The translations under genes were made by a program, and so were the position numbers. The notes beneath the pieces were generated by a model that saw only the letters and a list, made by a program, of their open reading frames with translations, did no database searches and was not told the origin of the DNA. 64,000 nt of DNA, taken from contig JAPFFF010000001.1 in NCBI GenBank assembly GCA_039105265.1, positions 9,920,001 to 9,984,000 on the forward strand. The letters run 5' to 3'. Shown piece by piece: positions 50,701-60,813 of this stretch; within the stretch, counting starts at the first letter, position 1; each line of letters starts with the position of its first letter. The stretch is from Tritrichomonas musculus (Eukaryota > Parabasalia > Tritrichomonadida > Tritrichomonadidae).

Positions 50701-52781
50701 TCTGAAATTTGATAAAGAAAAGGGACATCAGCTCGATTTATAATTTTGTATGCAACAATATCGGACACAGAAAAAGTGGATAAGAAGCCGATAAAGTCAG
50801 CTATAGTCGTTGGAACCGCATTAACATGAATTGATGGGATTTTAACACTTAGACCTAAACTATTACTTGAATAGAAATCTTGAAGTGGAAAAGCTGTTTG
50901 AGCATCAGTGTGCTGTGTATCTATGTTCATTATAGAGCCAAAATCAGGAAATTGAGATAATTGAAAAGCTAATTTTGGGATATCTAGAATCGATGACATT
51001 GTAGAGTTTCTAAAGTTTGTAAGTAAGGCAGATAGACCAAGTGATGCATTTACTTTTACGATTTGAAGTAATGGGGAAAGATCAACTATCGCTGATATAT
51101 TTGATATGGAAAGGCCGGCAACTGGGAAATTGTATGATGACACGGATAAAATTATATTATTAATTTTTGCTTTAATTGACAATTGATTATCAAAAGATTC
51201 GCATGTTTGATAAAAGATTGTTGATTTCTCTGAGAAGGTTGGAAAGAAAGAGAGTGGCTCTGGGAATATCAATTGCCATCGAGTTCCTGAAAGAAGTTGA
51301 TCTTCAGGGAGGCGATATGTGCACATTTGAGATGTTGATTCAAATGAAGAAATAGCAATAAATGTATTGAATGTCGGGTCCCAAACACGAAGTTGAAGCC
51401 GAGTTCGTTGAACACAATCATCAAAACAAAAAAGAGTTGGAACAATAGGTCTTTCGAATGAAAAATCAACAATTCGATTTGATATTTTTAAAATAGGAAT
51501 TTCACTAAATAAGCATGAGTGATCTGTAAAAACTAATTTTGGTTTGTGAATTGGTTGAATTTGTTGTGGAGGTTGTTTTGGCTCTGGAAATTTTGGAATT
51601 TCAATTGATTTAATTAATTGAATAAAATCATTATTGAGATCAAGAGAAATATGAATGGAATCGATATCTGCAGTTATGCAAATAACCTTTTCGATTTGTT
51701 TTAATGTGCCAGTAATACTAAAGTCATCAATAATAGGTGAAGTATCATCTAATATTCTGAGTTGAGCTGAAATTGATTCAATATTGAATGATCCTTCATT
51801 CATATTTGCATCATTAATTTTTAAAATTAAACCTAGCGAGCTATTTAAGTTGAAATTAACAGTTGCAGATTTGACTTGGATATTTAAGTTAGGTAGAGGA
51901 CTGGACTCTTGTGGTTCCTCAGTTGCAAAAGCATTGATAATATCAATGAGTGAAGGTATAGAATCAAGATTATATGTCAGTTGGATATCTGAGCTTGAAT
52001 GAACCAATATATTTTGGCCCTCAAAAATCATATGCAATGAAACTGGTAATTCAATTATATCGAAAACATGAGGTTTGCCATCAATTGTGTCAACAACTTG
52101 ACCTGTTAGATCAATGATATCAACGATAGTTTTGGGATTTTGTCCAGAAAAAATATCAATTATTAGTGTATTGAGATTCAATTTGAGGTTAGTTTTGGTA
52201 TTACTTCCTGAAGCGCGAACATTTTGTGCAGTTATTTTGGTTTCATTAGGTAATATGTGTATTTTTAAATCAGTTGCAACAAGTCGAATATCAAATCCAT
52301 TAAAAATAATTCCCAAAAAAACTCCATCAGCGCAAATTAAAATATTCGAAGTGAGTTTTGCTATGTATGAAGTATTTTCTGTCTGAGGTTGATCTTGATC
52401 CTGCTGTTGTGCAGGCTCTGGTGGTGGTGGTGTCTGAGATTCATTGTTGTTATTCGTATCATTATTATTGTTTTCATTCGTATTTTCATCTAAAATTTGA
52501 AGTCTTATGTCAACAGAATGTAAATTTACTAAAATTGGTTCGGTACCTGGTGATGTAAATGGTGCTTTAACTGAAAGTCTCGATACTGTTATATTTTGAA
52601 TCATAACAACGCCTCCACTCTCAATTATTGTCTGATTTATTCCATCTGTATTTAAATTTATATTATCTATTGTTGCTTGGCCTTTCCAAAGTGGAAGTGA
52701 CTCGATTTGTATGTGCCTGATATATTGCTTTGCGAATTTCTTAATGACGGAATCTGTGAGATTAAAAAAGGCACCAAGCAT
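47748..52781 (-). CDS. short VPS13-like bridge lipid-transfer protein
   Basis: A 1677-residue protein, about half the length of typical VPS13. The N terminus (FFNLTDSVIKKFAKQYIRHI, LPLWKGQATIDNINL) is a chorein domain. Repeated beta-rich segments follow, with an SHR-BD-like middle (~700-1000, including GISWSPPIQIP), and the C-terminal VPS13 signature GSPVNIINHSLKGIRDFYRT, GATVGTLESFIGLAYS and FIKGAGKGIAGLVTVPTTAL. VPS13 proteins form a hydrophobic groove that moves phospholipid at membrane contacts. N/Q/P-rich runs (~112-140 and ~1550) interrupt it. It is head-to-tail with the gene at 53080. Which VPS13 paralogue it represents is unclear. Confidence 0.8.
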   Translation of the reverse strand: MLGAFFNLTDSVIKKFAKQYIRHIQIESLPLWKGQATIDNINLNTDGINQTIIESGGVVMIQNITVSRLSVKAPFTSPGTEPILVNLHSVDIRLQILDENTNENNNNDTNNNNESQTPPPPEPAQQQDQDQPQTENTSYIAKLTSNILICADGVFLGIIFNGFDIRLVATDLKIHILPNETKITAQNVRASGSNTKTNLKLNLNTLIIDIFSGQNPKTIVDIIDLTGQVVDTIDGKPHVFDIIELPVSLHMIFEGQNILVHSSSDIQLTYNLDSIPSLIDIINAFATEEPQESSPLPNLNIQVKSATVNFNLNSSLGLILKINDANMNEGSFNIESISAQLRILDDTSPIIDDFSITGTLKQIEKVICITADIDSIHISLDLNNDFIQLIKSIEIPKFPEPKQPPQQIQPIHKPKLVFTDHSCLFSEIPILKISNRIVDFSFERPIVPTLFCFDDCVQRTRLQLRVWDPTFNTFIAISSFESTSQMCTYRLPEDQLLSGTRWQLIFPEPLSFFPTFSEKSTIFYQTCESFDNQLSIKAKINNIILSVSSYNFPVAGLSISNISAIVDLSPLLQIVKVNASLGLSALLTNFRNSTMSSILDIPKLAFQLSQFPDFGSIMNIDTQHTDAQTAFPLQDFYSSNSLGLSVKIPSIHVNAVPTTIADFIGFLSTFSVSDIVAYKIINRADVPFLYQISDSSEIVTIEPNEEKAVTFRQGEVHYIKFPSFQTNIIFNSTGYYHISDINFIQVAATAPFSFTAVILSSVQFINILKSPLEVSVNSSTLSCSKILQNSKDVVTMSMKSQEDFTMKIKLLGITDWSENVKIDQNVITSKKGSSPIMMKCDVIEMLPQCYICSPSFCCWVNLTQKAISCQNGTDHLITQITFTPLLTFKNRLDVHVITSIGTIPPKKSLYFSSMPNNQIVIENNHTIDVRLPLKKSNPLNLLIQQTPAIVDTMPSANSIIVSPSFVFKNETNIKLVFKFTPEDKIFVLPNETVPLTVPRDLDWLSIGMEEKEGISWSPPIQIPATRDFTIKSTMGNLILFASINEFSALVAPKTVAINESDIPIMMKPSIRIDPDSQSQLLFWRGTQLAASFGFSKNAGFTDPILLDTNVIWNRKFVMNDAGQSLYYLTYSIQTSADPHAIIFHNDPSPPFTIVNQTSLNFVVFFEKHTFILASETTVYLPGVPEVLAFGRVGTKPFTVSLLFSQVSFVNDQGSLIYVKVEKRGNQVKATIAPNVFPKITRKLRTYLFAFIDDFKIFLYDDFSEPGFPKNVLTITLSPLSLNLMINPGEETKLDFSLDTLEIDQLSNYIRFPVLIRKMSRGPFVKASLSILNAYGGGIVLNNLQLNLSPFQLCVEECFIRFILEIISLMPNPNQDEALINNDIINKQIDDDKLKETETNKVQKLTPIYINSLQIKETKIFLSFATESFIHTDFRQVPINLSAYILNDTELFDVSLIQGIVSHYISDGLAAIPSLIGSLSLIGSPVNIINHSLKGIRDFYRTAFIQNDTILNGIGQGSMNIIRGATVGTLESFIGLAYSLEKSIGKLRPFTNNTNNNNTNNIYAQLQQANNLNNNVEINESIGPEMARAISSLVTTSVQEFSEDGILGFIKGAGKGIAGLVTVPTTALFRGLKNAGVKLLEKVGGRENDIEDSRIEKEIQDLPTVKIDDNDDEDDDLN

Positions 52782-53079
52782 TGAAATTCTAGGGATTTGA
52801 TAATGCGCTATTAAATTTCAATGGCAATTCAAAATTTCTTTTCACGCCGTTATTTATTTATCAAATTTTTATAAAATGAAGGTCTCTCTTGATATTTTTT
52901 TAGTGTTTTCATTTGAGATATAATTTTAGATTAAAATTAAATCGTTTTAATGATGGGCAATTTTATGTCAACAAACAGAAAAATTATCGTCTATAATCTG
53001 GAAATAAGCGCGCATTTTCAAGGTAGGAGAAAGCAAAATATAAATTATATATATATATATAAATTTAGTTTTATTTATT

Positions 53080-56000
53080 TTACAAATCAGTATGTAATTT
53101 TTCTAAATTTGCATAATCGAAGTTAGCAACGCTGTATTTTACAGTTGAAGGGTTGAAATTTTTATCTTCTACACGAGCCAACCTCTTTAATCTAAGAGCA
53201 AAAATAACAACAACAGAAAGATGAAGCAATGGATGCTCAACAGTTCTTTTTTGTGAGATTCTTTCACCATTCTGTTGTAAAACCTGCCTCAAGGCGTCAC
53301 CAAGAACGCTTCGAAGCATGAATGAGCTTGGCATTGGAGAAGATGATTGAGAAGCAGAAGCCGCCAAATTTTGATTTTGGTTTCTGCTTGAAAATTTGTT
53401 GCTAGAAGTTGCTGTTTGAGAAGGCGAAAATGAAAAAGTAGGAAGAGTTGAATTAGCTCCACCTTTCTGTGATCTTGCAAGAGAGACGAATTTCTTGTAG
53501 AACGGAAGTGCCCAATTCTCCCAGTCTTTAGAAGTTGATCTCGAGACAAGAGCCTCATCTTTTGCTTTCAACTGCCTCTTATATTCAGCATTTTCAGCAA
53601 CTAAAGAATCTGTTTGGCTTCGTAATGAATTTGAGAAAGAATTTGACAAATCAGAATTATTATTGATTCTCTTAGGTGATGATATACTTCGATCTGTTAT
53701 CGGTGATGATGGCGTCTGTAAACTCTTCTTGAAGTTCTCGACTTCTTCTGACTGCTTTGAATATTTTTCGAGTAATTTTTTCAATTCAAGAAGAGAAGCA
53801 AAAACAGAATCATAATTTAATGGCTGATTAAATGTAACATATTCATTAAATAGTTTTCTTATTGAAATAAAGAATTCATTCAATTTTTCTTCATGTTCGC
53901 GTTTGTAGGCATCAATCTTTGATTGAGCGCTAGCTTGAAGACCAAATGATTGAATCTTCCATTGTGAATCAGAAAGTGATTTTTCTCGTTTAATTTCTTC
54001 TTCTTTTCCTGCAAGTTTAGCAAGAGTTAACTTGTTTTCAACTTGCATCAGTTTTACTTTCTGTTTCATTTGATCGTTTTCAGCTTTGAGTGATTCGATC
54101 GACTGCATCAACTCTTCACGTTTTTGTGCTTCATTGTTTAATGTTTCATTATTTTGATTATCTTGCATTTGAAGTTGTTGTATTATATTCTGTTGTTGTT
54201 GAATCTTCTTCTTTTGCTTCTTAATCACTAGTGCTAGCTTTTTCTTTGCTTCGTTTTCTCTCTCAATTAAGAGATTATATTTCTCTGTAGCTTTGTCCTT
54301 CATACGAGCAAGAAGAACTCTCATTTTTTCATTTTCATCTGATATTTGAGCCAATCTATCTTCGTAGCTGGTTACAGCTTCATCAATCTTTGATTGAAGT
54401 TCAGCAATTTGCGAATTTTTCTCATTTTCTGTATTTTTCAGTTCTTCTTCAGCTTTGTTAATGTTTGCTTCGGCATTTTGTAATTTCAAAGAAAGTTTTT
54501 CAAGTTCATCTTCCCTTTCGCTTAGAATTGATCTTACCTTCTGATTTGCCTTTTCGACAATTTGATTGTCTATATCGCTGCTGCTATAAGAATCATCAGT
54601 AGAAAGAGCTTTCTGCTGTATTTTGCTTTTAGCGTTTGGACTTGTTAAGGCGGCTTCTGTCTTTGTCATTTCTTTAGTGCTTTGTTCGAGTTGTTTGAAA
54701 TTATTAAATGATTCAAGAATAACTGATGACTGATTTCCATTCAAAAATTCGTTGCGAAGAGCCTTTTTCACAGAAAAGACAACTTTTTTATATTTTTCAA
54801 GCTTATTTTGAGCCTCAAGAAGATCATTGCGGGTTTCTTCAAGTTTATTTTGAAGGTCCATAACGTATTGTTCATCAGAAATAAGGCTTGCCTCAGGTTG
54901 ATTTTTTAGATTATTTTGATTCTTTTTCATCATCTCCATCATTTCAGTACTTCCGTTATTTATGTTACCTAATTCAGTTTCATTGTTATTATTATTATTG
55001 TTACTATTATTGTTGTTATTGTTATTATTATTATTATCATTTATTGAACTATCAGCAATATCTTTGAGAGTCATTTCTTTCTTTTTATTATTATTTGTAT
55101 TTTTTGTTTCTTGATTTTTAGTGTTCCTTTTATTTATTTCAATATTTTCCATCTTAGCTGGTTCTGTAGAATATGTTGTTGAATACGTGTATTCTGAATA
55201 CGCATCAGTGTATGTAGAACCATCATTATCTAATTGATCTGGATTCTGATTTTGAAGTTGTCTACGTCTTTGTGCATTTTCTTGAAGTTTGAGTAATTCT
55301 TTTCTAGTTTTTTGTATTTCTCTTTGTAAGTCTTCGATATCGCTTTGGTTTGCAATTTTAGCATCCTGAAGTTGTTTTCTTGCTTTTTGTAATTCTTTTG
55401 ATTGTGCATTGCATTGAAGACCAGCATGTCTGGCATAAGTTTCCAGGAGCATTCCTGCAGCAATTGCTTGTTGCAATATAATAAAAAGATTTTTTCCTTC
55501 TTTAGTATGAACATCGTCAAATTTTGAAAGGAAATTGCGTAAACTATCATCAAGTTCGAAAGGATCATGATGATCAATAAATGAAGTGAAAACATTTGTC
55601 TGATCACTTCGAATTTCAATGCATTGTTGTTTAATAAAACTTTCAATTTGATTCACTTGGTCAGTCATTAATTGTGTTGCTTCATTAAACGAATATTTTG
55701 AAAGAAGCCAGCAAGCCACTTCTTTGGTTCGTGCTGTAGTTGAAACAAACTTAAACAAGCTTCCGACAGTGTTTAATAAAAGCTCGGTTTGCTCATCGTT
55801 TGAACTTTGATCGATGCTATAATTATCATGTTGATACAAAGCTGCTGTTAAAGTGGAAATAACAGTCAGAACTCTTCTTTCTATAGTTAAATTATCATTA
55901 TTGCAAATTCCAAGGCAAGAATTCTTGACGTCGCCAGAAGATATATTTTCAAGAGAGTTTTTAATAGAATCAATTAAGCCTTCATCAACTTTCTCATATT

Positions 56001-57309
56001 CAGCATCCGAAATTTCTGAATCATCTAAATTCCGATTTTCAATTTTTGCATTAATATTTTTCTCTGCAAGAGCGTTGTTTGCTTTTTCAAGTTGAGAGAT
56101 TCTTGTTTCAGCTAAGGCGAGCTTTTTATCGAAAAATAGATTTAGAGCTGAAGATTTTTGTAGTAAATTTATCAATTTCATTTTTGTATTAGCTTCCTCA
56201 GAAAGTTCTTGTGATTGTTCTTCGAATTGAGCAACAAGCTTATCAAATGCTTCAATCTGTTCATTTGACGATCTTGTATAATACTCATTTGGTTTCTTCT
56301 CCAAGTCTTCAATATTGTTTGTAGCTTTTTGAAGTTTTCGTGTTAATTGTTCGTTCTGCTTTTGTAGTTCAGCATATGAAGATAAAACTTTTTCAAGTTT
56401 AAATTGATTTTGCTGGTTAGCTTGTGATAAATCGGCATTATCGCTTTTCAAAGTTTCGTAATCTGACCTAATCTTTGCTAATTCTATCTTCTTATTAACA
56501 AGCTCTGTATTTATATCATTGATTACATTTGTTGTCTGCGAGATGTTTGACGTATTTGCAAATTGCTCAAGAGATTGGTTTTTCTTTTCGATTTCATCCT
56601 GAAGAATTTTCATCTGTTCTTGAAATAGGGTTAATTGTTTCTTTGCATCAGTTAATTCTTTTTGTAAGCCATTTCCTTGTATTTCATTAGATTTATCGTC
56701 AGCAGGGTTTTTCTTCTGGTTTTTCATATTATCTGAATCGAAATCAAGTTTTGCTTGAAGAGCAGTAACAATGTATTCTGTATGGGTGTTTTTGGGTAAT
56801 TCGAACGCTTCAATCAAATCATCTTTTAATTGTTCTGCTTTAGATATCTTTTCTGAAATGGATTTTACAAGCTCTGATTCTGTTGTAGGTGTTTGTATCA
56901 TTAGCTGATCGGCAATACGATTTACAATTTCTTCTTCTTCATTATAATCATTTAGATTTTTAATTATATGTGCATCTTCGTTATCAAGCGCTGGTTGTGG
57001 ACTTAATTCTTTTGTTGATTTATATTTGTTGGAATTTTGCCTAAATAATTTGGCAATTGATTGATTTATTTGATTGAAAACAGTCGAATCATTATCATTT
57101 AAAACAATTTCACAAATATTTTCGTATAAATTATTTAAAAGTCCTTGCATTCTTGAACTTTGAGACTGAGTCATATAATCTTGATTATTATCATCAATTT
57201 CTTTCATAAGTGAATTTAAATCATTAAATGTTTGTGATTTAATAAGTTCTGAATCGATTTTTTCTAAAAGTGCCTGGCTATCTTGTTGATAGTCAGATTC
57301 TTCATACAT
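53080..57309 (-). CDS. large coiled-coil protein, unknown
   Basis: A 1409-residue protein dominated by heptad-rich coiled coil (~200-450, ~640-700, ~830-1200), rich in E, K, Q and N. An Asn run of about 20 (with one Ser) sits near residue 770-790. Low-complexity Ser/Asn follows ~1230-1340, and the end (EHPLLHLSVVVIFALRLKRL) is a conserved-looking helix that could be a targeting or membrane-contact segment. Golgin or basal-body scaffold are both plausible; no GRIP domain was seen. A TCAATT, near the Inr consensus, lies 15 nt before the ATG. Confidence 0.65.
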   Translation of the reverse strand: MYEESDYQQDSQALLEKIDSELIKSQTFNDLNSLMKEIDDNNQDYMTQSQSSRMQGLLNNLYENICEIVLNDNDSTVFNQINQSIAKLFRQNSNKYKSTKELSPQPALDNEDAHIIKNLNDYNEEEEIVNRIADQLMIQTPTTESELVKSISEKISKAEQLKDDLIEAFELPKNTHTEYIVTALQAKLDFDSDNMKNQKKNPADDKSNEIQGNGLQKELTDAKKQLTLFQEQMKILQDEIEKKNQSLEQFANTSNISQTTNVINDINTELVNKKIELAKIRSDYETLKSDNADLSQANQQNQFKLEKVLSSYAELQKQNEQLTRKLQKATNNIEDLEKKPNEYYTRSSNEQIEAFDKLVAQFEEQSQELSEEANTKMKLINLLQKSSALNLFFDKKLALAETRISQLEKANNALAEKNINAKIENRNLDDSEISDAEYEKVDEGLIDSIKNSLENISSGDVKNSCLGICNNDNLTIERRVLTVISTLTAALYQHDNYSIDQSSNDEQTELLLNTVGSLFKFVSTTARTKEVACWLLSKYSFNEATQLMTDQVNQIESFIKQQCIEIRSDQTNVFTSFIDHHDPFELDDSLRNFLSKFDDVHTKEGKNLFIILQQAIAAGMLLETYARHAGLQCNAQSKELQKARKQLQDAKIANQSDIEDLQREIQKTRKELLKLQENAQRRRQLQNQNPDQLDNDGSTYTDAYSEYTYSTTYSTEPAKMENIEINKRNTKNQETKNTNNNKKKEMTLKDIADSSINDNNNNNNNNNNSNNNNNNNETELGNINNGSTEMMEMMKKNQNNLKNQPEASLISDEQYVMDLQNKLEETRNDLLEAQNKLEKYKKVVFSVKKALRNEFLNGNQSSVILESFNNFKQLEQSTKEMTKTEAALTSPNAKSKIQQKALSTDDSYSSSDIDNQIVEKANQKVRSILSEREDELEKLSLKLQNAEANINKAEEELKNTENEKNSQIAELQSKIDEAVTSYEDRLAQISDENEKMRVLLARMKDKATEKYNLLIERENEAKKKLALVIKKQKKKIQQQQNIIQQLQMQDNQNNETLNNEAQKREELMQSIESLKAENDQMKQKVKLMQVENKLTLAKLAGKEEEIKREKSLSDSQWKIQSFGLQASAQSKIDAYKREHEEKLNEFFISIRKLFNEYVTFNQPLNYDSVFASLLELKKLLEKYSKQSEEVENFKKSLQTPSSPITDRSISSPKRINNNSDLSNSFSNSLRSQTDSLVAENAEYKRQLKAKDEALVSRSTSKDWENWALPFYKKFVSLARSQKGGANSTLPTFSFSPSQTATSSNKFSSRNQNQNLAASASQSSSPMPSSFMLRSVLGDALRQVLQQNGERISQKRTVEHPLLHLSVVVIFALRLKRLARVEDKNFNPSTVKYSVANFDYANLEKLHTDL

Positions 57310-57806
57310 TTCTTAAATTGACCTTGAAAAATATTTTGAAATACTTATAAGAAAGAATCCGTTTAAATGAAAGAATAATCCTTTCAAACATTTGGCCTTT
57401 TTACTCACATCAATTTATGTATGTGAAGTGAATTTATTAAATTTGTTTGAGATAGGTTGTTTTTTTGTACTCTACTAAAATGTCTCATGAATTAAATGAA
57501 TTACAATTGTTTGGTGTTTAATTATTGAAAAACATTTTGATAAATAAATTTTTGATGTAGAAATTTTAATTTGAAAAAATAAACTTATTAGAGATAATTC
57601 AGAATAAATAATTGAATTAAACGGTCAGGTTTCAGAAAAAATATGTCCCAAAATAAAAAAAATTTTTTGCATATTACTCTTTTATTTTATAGTTAGGATA
57701 AAAGTAAAATGATTATTGATTATTGACTGATCGTAACCAATAAAAAATAAACACTTAAATTTAAAGGAAAGTTAATCAAATCAAACATTTATTAAAAACG
57801 AATAAA
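57310..57806. other. gene-free spacer
   Basis: 497 bp, AT-rich, between two minus-strand genes. I see no gene, repeat or element in it. Confidence 0.5.
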
Positions 57807-58859
57807 TTAAATGCCGCATTGCTTATAAAATAATACATAGGGATTTAATTCCAAAATTTTCTTTTCAGGAACCTTGAAAATGCAAACATCGTTTACTTTA
57901 TACCATGTTTCTTTGGAATCCATGACATATGATATGAAATGGCCATGATTTATCATTCTCCCTTCATGTATTATCATCGCATATAATTGGTATTTGATTT
58001 TATTTTCACCAACTGTTATAAACTTTTGATACTCTAAGTAATCATCAATTTTTCTGCATTGGTTATCAAATCTCATTAATGTTACAATTAAGATCAAAGG
58101 ATATTGAATGATATTTTTAGATGCAATCACGCAGTTTGCTTGATCACATTTTTCGCATTTCCCATCTACTTCGTCTGATGTAAAAGAGAGCATTTTATTA
58201 ATTGCTGTTTCAACACTATTATATGTATGGATTGGTATTGAGATATCAGAAAATGTTGATACTTCATCATTTGAATAATTGCATTTCTTACATCTTACTT
58301 TTGTGGATATTTTGCCATAAAACATGTTAGATATCATAGTAGATGGTTGATTTATAATATTTTTTGATGCGTCACGATTGTTATTGAACAAAGCAGCTCT
58401 ACATTCTTGGTCAAACTTATCCAGTAGGTTTATCAAAAATTCATGTGCGTCTTGCTGGTAAGGAGGTTTATATATTGGATTGATATATTGACTATCTGTT
58501 ATAAGCCAGTCTGGGCATATCGACTTACTTCCATTCATCAGTGAAAATACATGAGCAAAAGAATCAAGAAAGAATGGTCCATCATTATTTGCATTATACA
58601 TAGCATTTGGCATTGTTAAACAAAAATTCTTGAATCCTGGTGTAAATGCTAAACATTGAATAACAACATTCATATAACAATTATGTCCAACATTTATTAA
58701 ACCGCTTGGTTCTCTAAACGGCTGGCCTTTTTTGAAATTTGAAATTGCATTTGATATCGAAAAGAAATCTTCAGGTAGAAAAGTATCACAATGAGCAATT
58801 ATGTTAGTTGAAATATGAATATTAGATGTTGTTGTATTAAATAATTCGCATTGAGCCAT
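57807..58859 (-). CDS. ubiquitin-specific protease (C19 family)
   Basis: A 350-residue deubiquitinase counted from the first ATG (58859, MAQCELF); the frame continues upstream to a TTG, but a TCACTT Inr (58881-58886) lies between them, giving a 24-nt leader. The Cys box is GLINVGHNCYMNVVIQCL with the oxyanion Asn five residues before the Cys, then QQDAHEFLINLLDKF, a zinc finger of two pairs (CKKC, CEKC), the His box HEGRMINHGHFISYVM and WYKVND. All triad positions are present, so it should be active. It is a compact USP without extra domains; the subfamily is not assigned. Confidence 0.85.
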   Translation of the reverse strand: MAQCELFNTTTSNIHISTNIIAHCDTFLPEDFFSISNAISNFKKGQPFREPSGLINVGHNCYMNVVIQCLAFTPGFKNFCLTMPNAMYNANNDGPFFLDSFAHVFSLMNGSKSICPDWLITDSQYINPIYKPPYQQDAHEFLINLLDKFDQECRAALFNNNRDASKNIINQPSTMISNMFYGKISTKVRCKKCNYSNDEVSTFSDISIPIHTYNSVETAINKMLSFTSDEVDGKCEKCDQANCVIASKNIIQYPLILIVTLMRFDNQCRKIDDYLEYQKFITVGENKIKYQLYAMIIHEGRMINHGHFISYVMDSKETWYKVNDVCIFKVPEKKILELNPYVLFYKQCGI

Positions 58860-58880
58860 CAATGATATTAAAATAACTAA

Positions 58881-58886
58881 AAGTGA
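58881..58886 (-). promoter_or_regulatory. Initiator TCACTT of the USP gene
   Basis: Minus-strand TCACTT with the A at 58884, 24 nt before the ATG at 58859. A second near-match TCATTG directly abuts the ATG. The rest of the divergent spacer up to 59381 shows no gene or repeat. Confidence 0.5.
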
Positions 58887-59381
58887 ACTATGCAAATTTT
58901 CATTTGATAATGAAAATTTTAAATTCAATGATTCTTTTGAATTTGCAAGTCAATTTTTCTTTGCATTATCTCAATCTTGTCAAACATATAGTTTATTTTT
59001 CAAAAACCATATTTGCCAAATAAATTCGGTCAAATAATAAAAATAGGAATTTTTGTGAAATTTAGTGTTTTATAAAATAAAATACAATTGAGAGATAAAA
59101 AAGCTGGGCATTTTTTCAAAAGAGCATGAATTCAAAATAATTGAATTATTTATGAGTATATTTGGTTGATAAATAACTTTTATTTAACGTTCATAAAATT
59201 GTTGTATTCTTTAATAAAGAATTCAAGCTAATAAGAATAAGAATAGTGTATTAGTAAGCATTATTTTAGTAAATGTTAATGTGTATAAATCGTAAATCGA
59301 AATAGGAAAATAACAGAAAAAAAACTTGTTAACTATTTTATGTATCATATAATAAAGTCGTTATAAATTTTAAAAATAGTA

Positions 59382-60569
59382 ATGAATGATCACAATGAAA
59401 GGACTACAAGAATTTCCAATGGCTTTAAATCAAAAGCTTCAATAGACTATAAAGATACTAGCACATTGAATTTGAATATTGACAATGAACTTGAACATTT
59501 TGTTTCGATGATTGAAGAAAATACGTTTTCTATTCTATCAATTAAACAAAAATTTGGTTTAATGCAAGAAAATGGAAAACTTTTTAAAGATGAAACCATC
59601 GAAAAGCTTGATTCCTTTGAAAAGCAAATTAATGAAATAGAAGAGCACGTTAATTCATCTTTTCACATTTTTAATCGGCGACTTAATCATATGGAGCTTC
59701 TTGGATTTCGTCCAGCTTCTTACCACCCTGCCAAAATGATAACAATCAGTGATAAACATCAAATTACTACTGCATTTTATACCTCAGACTATGTTTACAT
59801 TGGAACTGATACATCTCGTGTTATATTATTTTCTGGGAAAACAATGCAATTAAGCATTGAAATTGGTCCAATTGATGGAACTGCTGTAATTCAGATTGGT
59901 CTTGTTTCTCGAACTGATAATCATATTCTTGCTGTTAAAACCTCAAGTAATTTCATATATATCATTGATACTCAAAAACCATCTGAAAAAAGGACAATAA
60001 AAGCAACCATTTATACAACTTGGCCAACAAATCTACCTTCACAATACAGACTAGTTACTGTTGAAAATGAATCACTCAATTTTTATGATGATACATTAAC
60101 TGTCACTAATGTCCTTAAAATTGAAGCCCAAAAACTGTTTTCTGGGCCTGATAGACTAATTGTTGTAAATAATGATGTTGTTTCAATTTTTAATATAGAA
60201 GAGGAAGTTCACTTAGAAAAGGAAATTCATTTACCTTTTCCACCAACTTTAATATCATCATCACGAGTAGCTTTTGTTGCTTCCGGTTCATGTAATGATA
60301 TAGCAATTGTTAATTTTAATGGAAATTATAGATTGGTTAATGTTGGAGGTCCTTCAAGGTTTATTTTTACTTGGGGTTCATATTACTTTAGAGTTGGAGA
60401 AGGAACGTTAATTGAATGCAGAGATTTCTTTGACAAAACAGACAAAGTAATAAAAATTGGAGACCCTGTATGGTGGCCTCATGATGCTCAAAAGCCTCTT
60501 GCTGTATGCGGAATTATGGAATCAACTCTCATTACAGCTCTTGATCTCAAATGTGTTTTATGGAATTAA
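59382..60569 (+). CDS. helical N terminus plus propeller-like protein, unknown
   Basis: A 395-residue protein. Residues ~30-105 are helical (ELEHFVSMIEENTFSILSIK, FEKQINEIEEHVNSS). From ~115 to the end there are repeated short beta-strand blocks (YVYIGTDTSRVILFSGKTMQ, DRLIVVNNDVVSIFNIEEE, ALDLKCVLWN) that resemble a divergent WD40-like propeller without the WD dipeptides. I recognise no family. A scaffold or trafficking role is a guess. It diverges from the USP gene and converges on the PI4-kinase gene. Confidence 0.6.
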   Translation: MNDHNERTTRISNGFKSKASIDYKDTSTLNLNIDNELEHFVSMIEENTFSILSIKQKFGLMQENGKLFKDETIEKLDSFEKQINEIEEHVNSSFHIFNRRLNHMELLGFRPASYHPAKMITISDKHQITTAFYTSDYVYIGTDTSRVILFSGKTMQLSIEIGPIDGTAVIQIGLVSRTDNHILAVKTSSNFIYIIDTQKPSEKRTIKATIYTTWPTNLPSQYRLVTVENESLNFYDDTLTVTNVLKIEAQKLFSGPDRLIVVNNDVVSIFNIEEEVHLEKEIHLPFPPTLISSSRVAFVASGSCNDIAIVNFNGNYRLVNVGGPSRFIFTWGSYYFRVGEGTLIECRDFFDKTDKVIKIGDPVWWPHDAQKPLAVCGIMESTLITALDLKCVLWN

Positions 60570-60813
60570 TATTATTGTTATATATGTTTTGTTTTTTAAT
60601 TATTAAATATTTTTGTCTTTTTCAGTTTCAAAATAATTTGCAAAATATTAATTGAATCTTTAATTGGTTTGTTATCACAATTATTTCAATTTATATTCAA
60701 ATTTTGTGAGTGAAATAAAGATTAGAGCAAAAAATTATTTCAAGCTGAAAATGATAATAATATTTATATAATTTGGACAAAATAAATAAATAATAATTAT
60801 AATAATATAAAAA

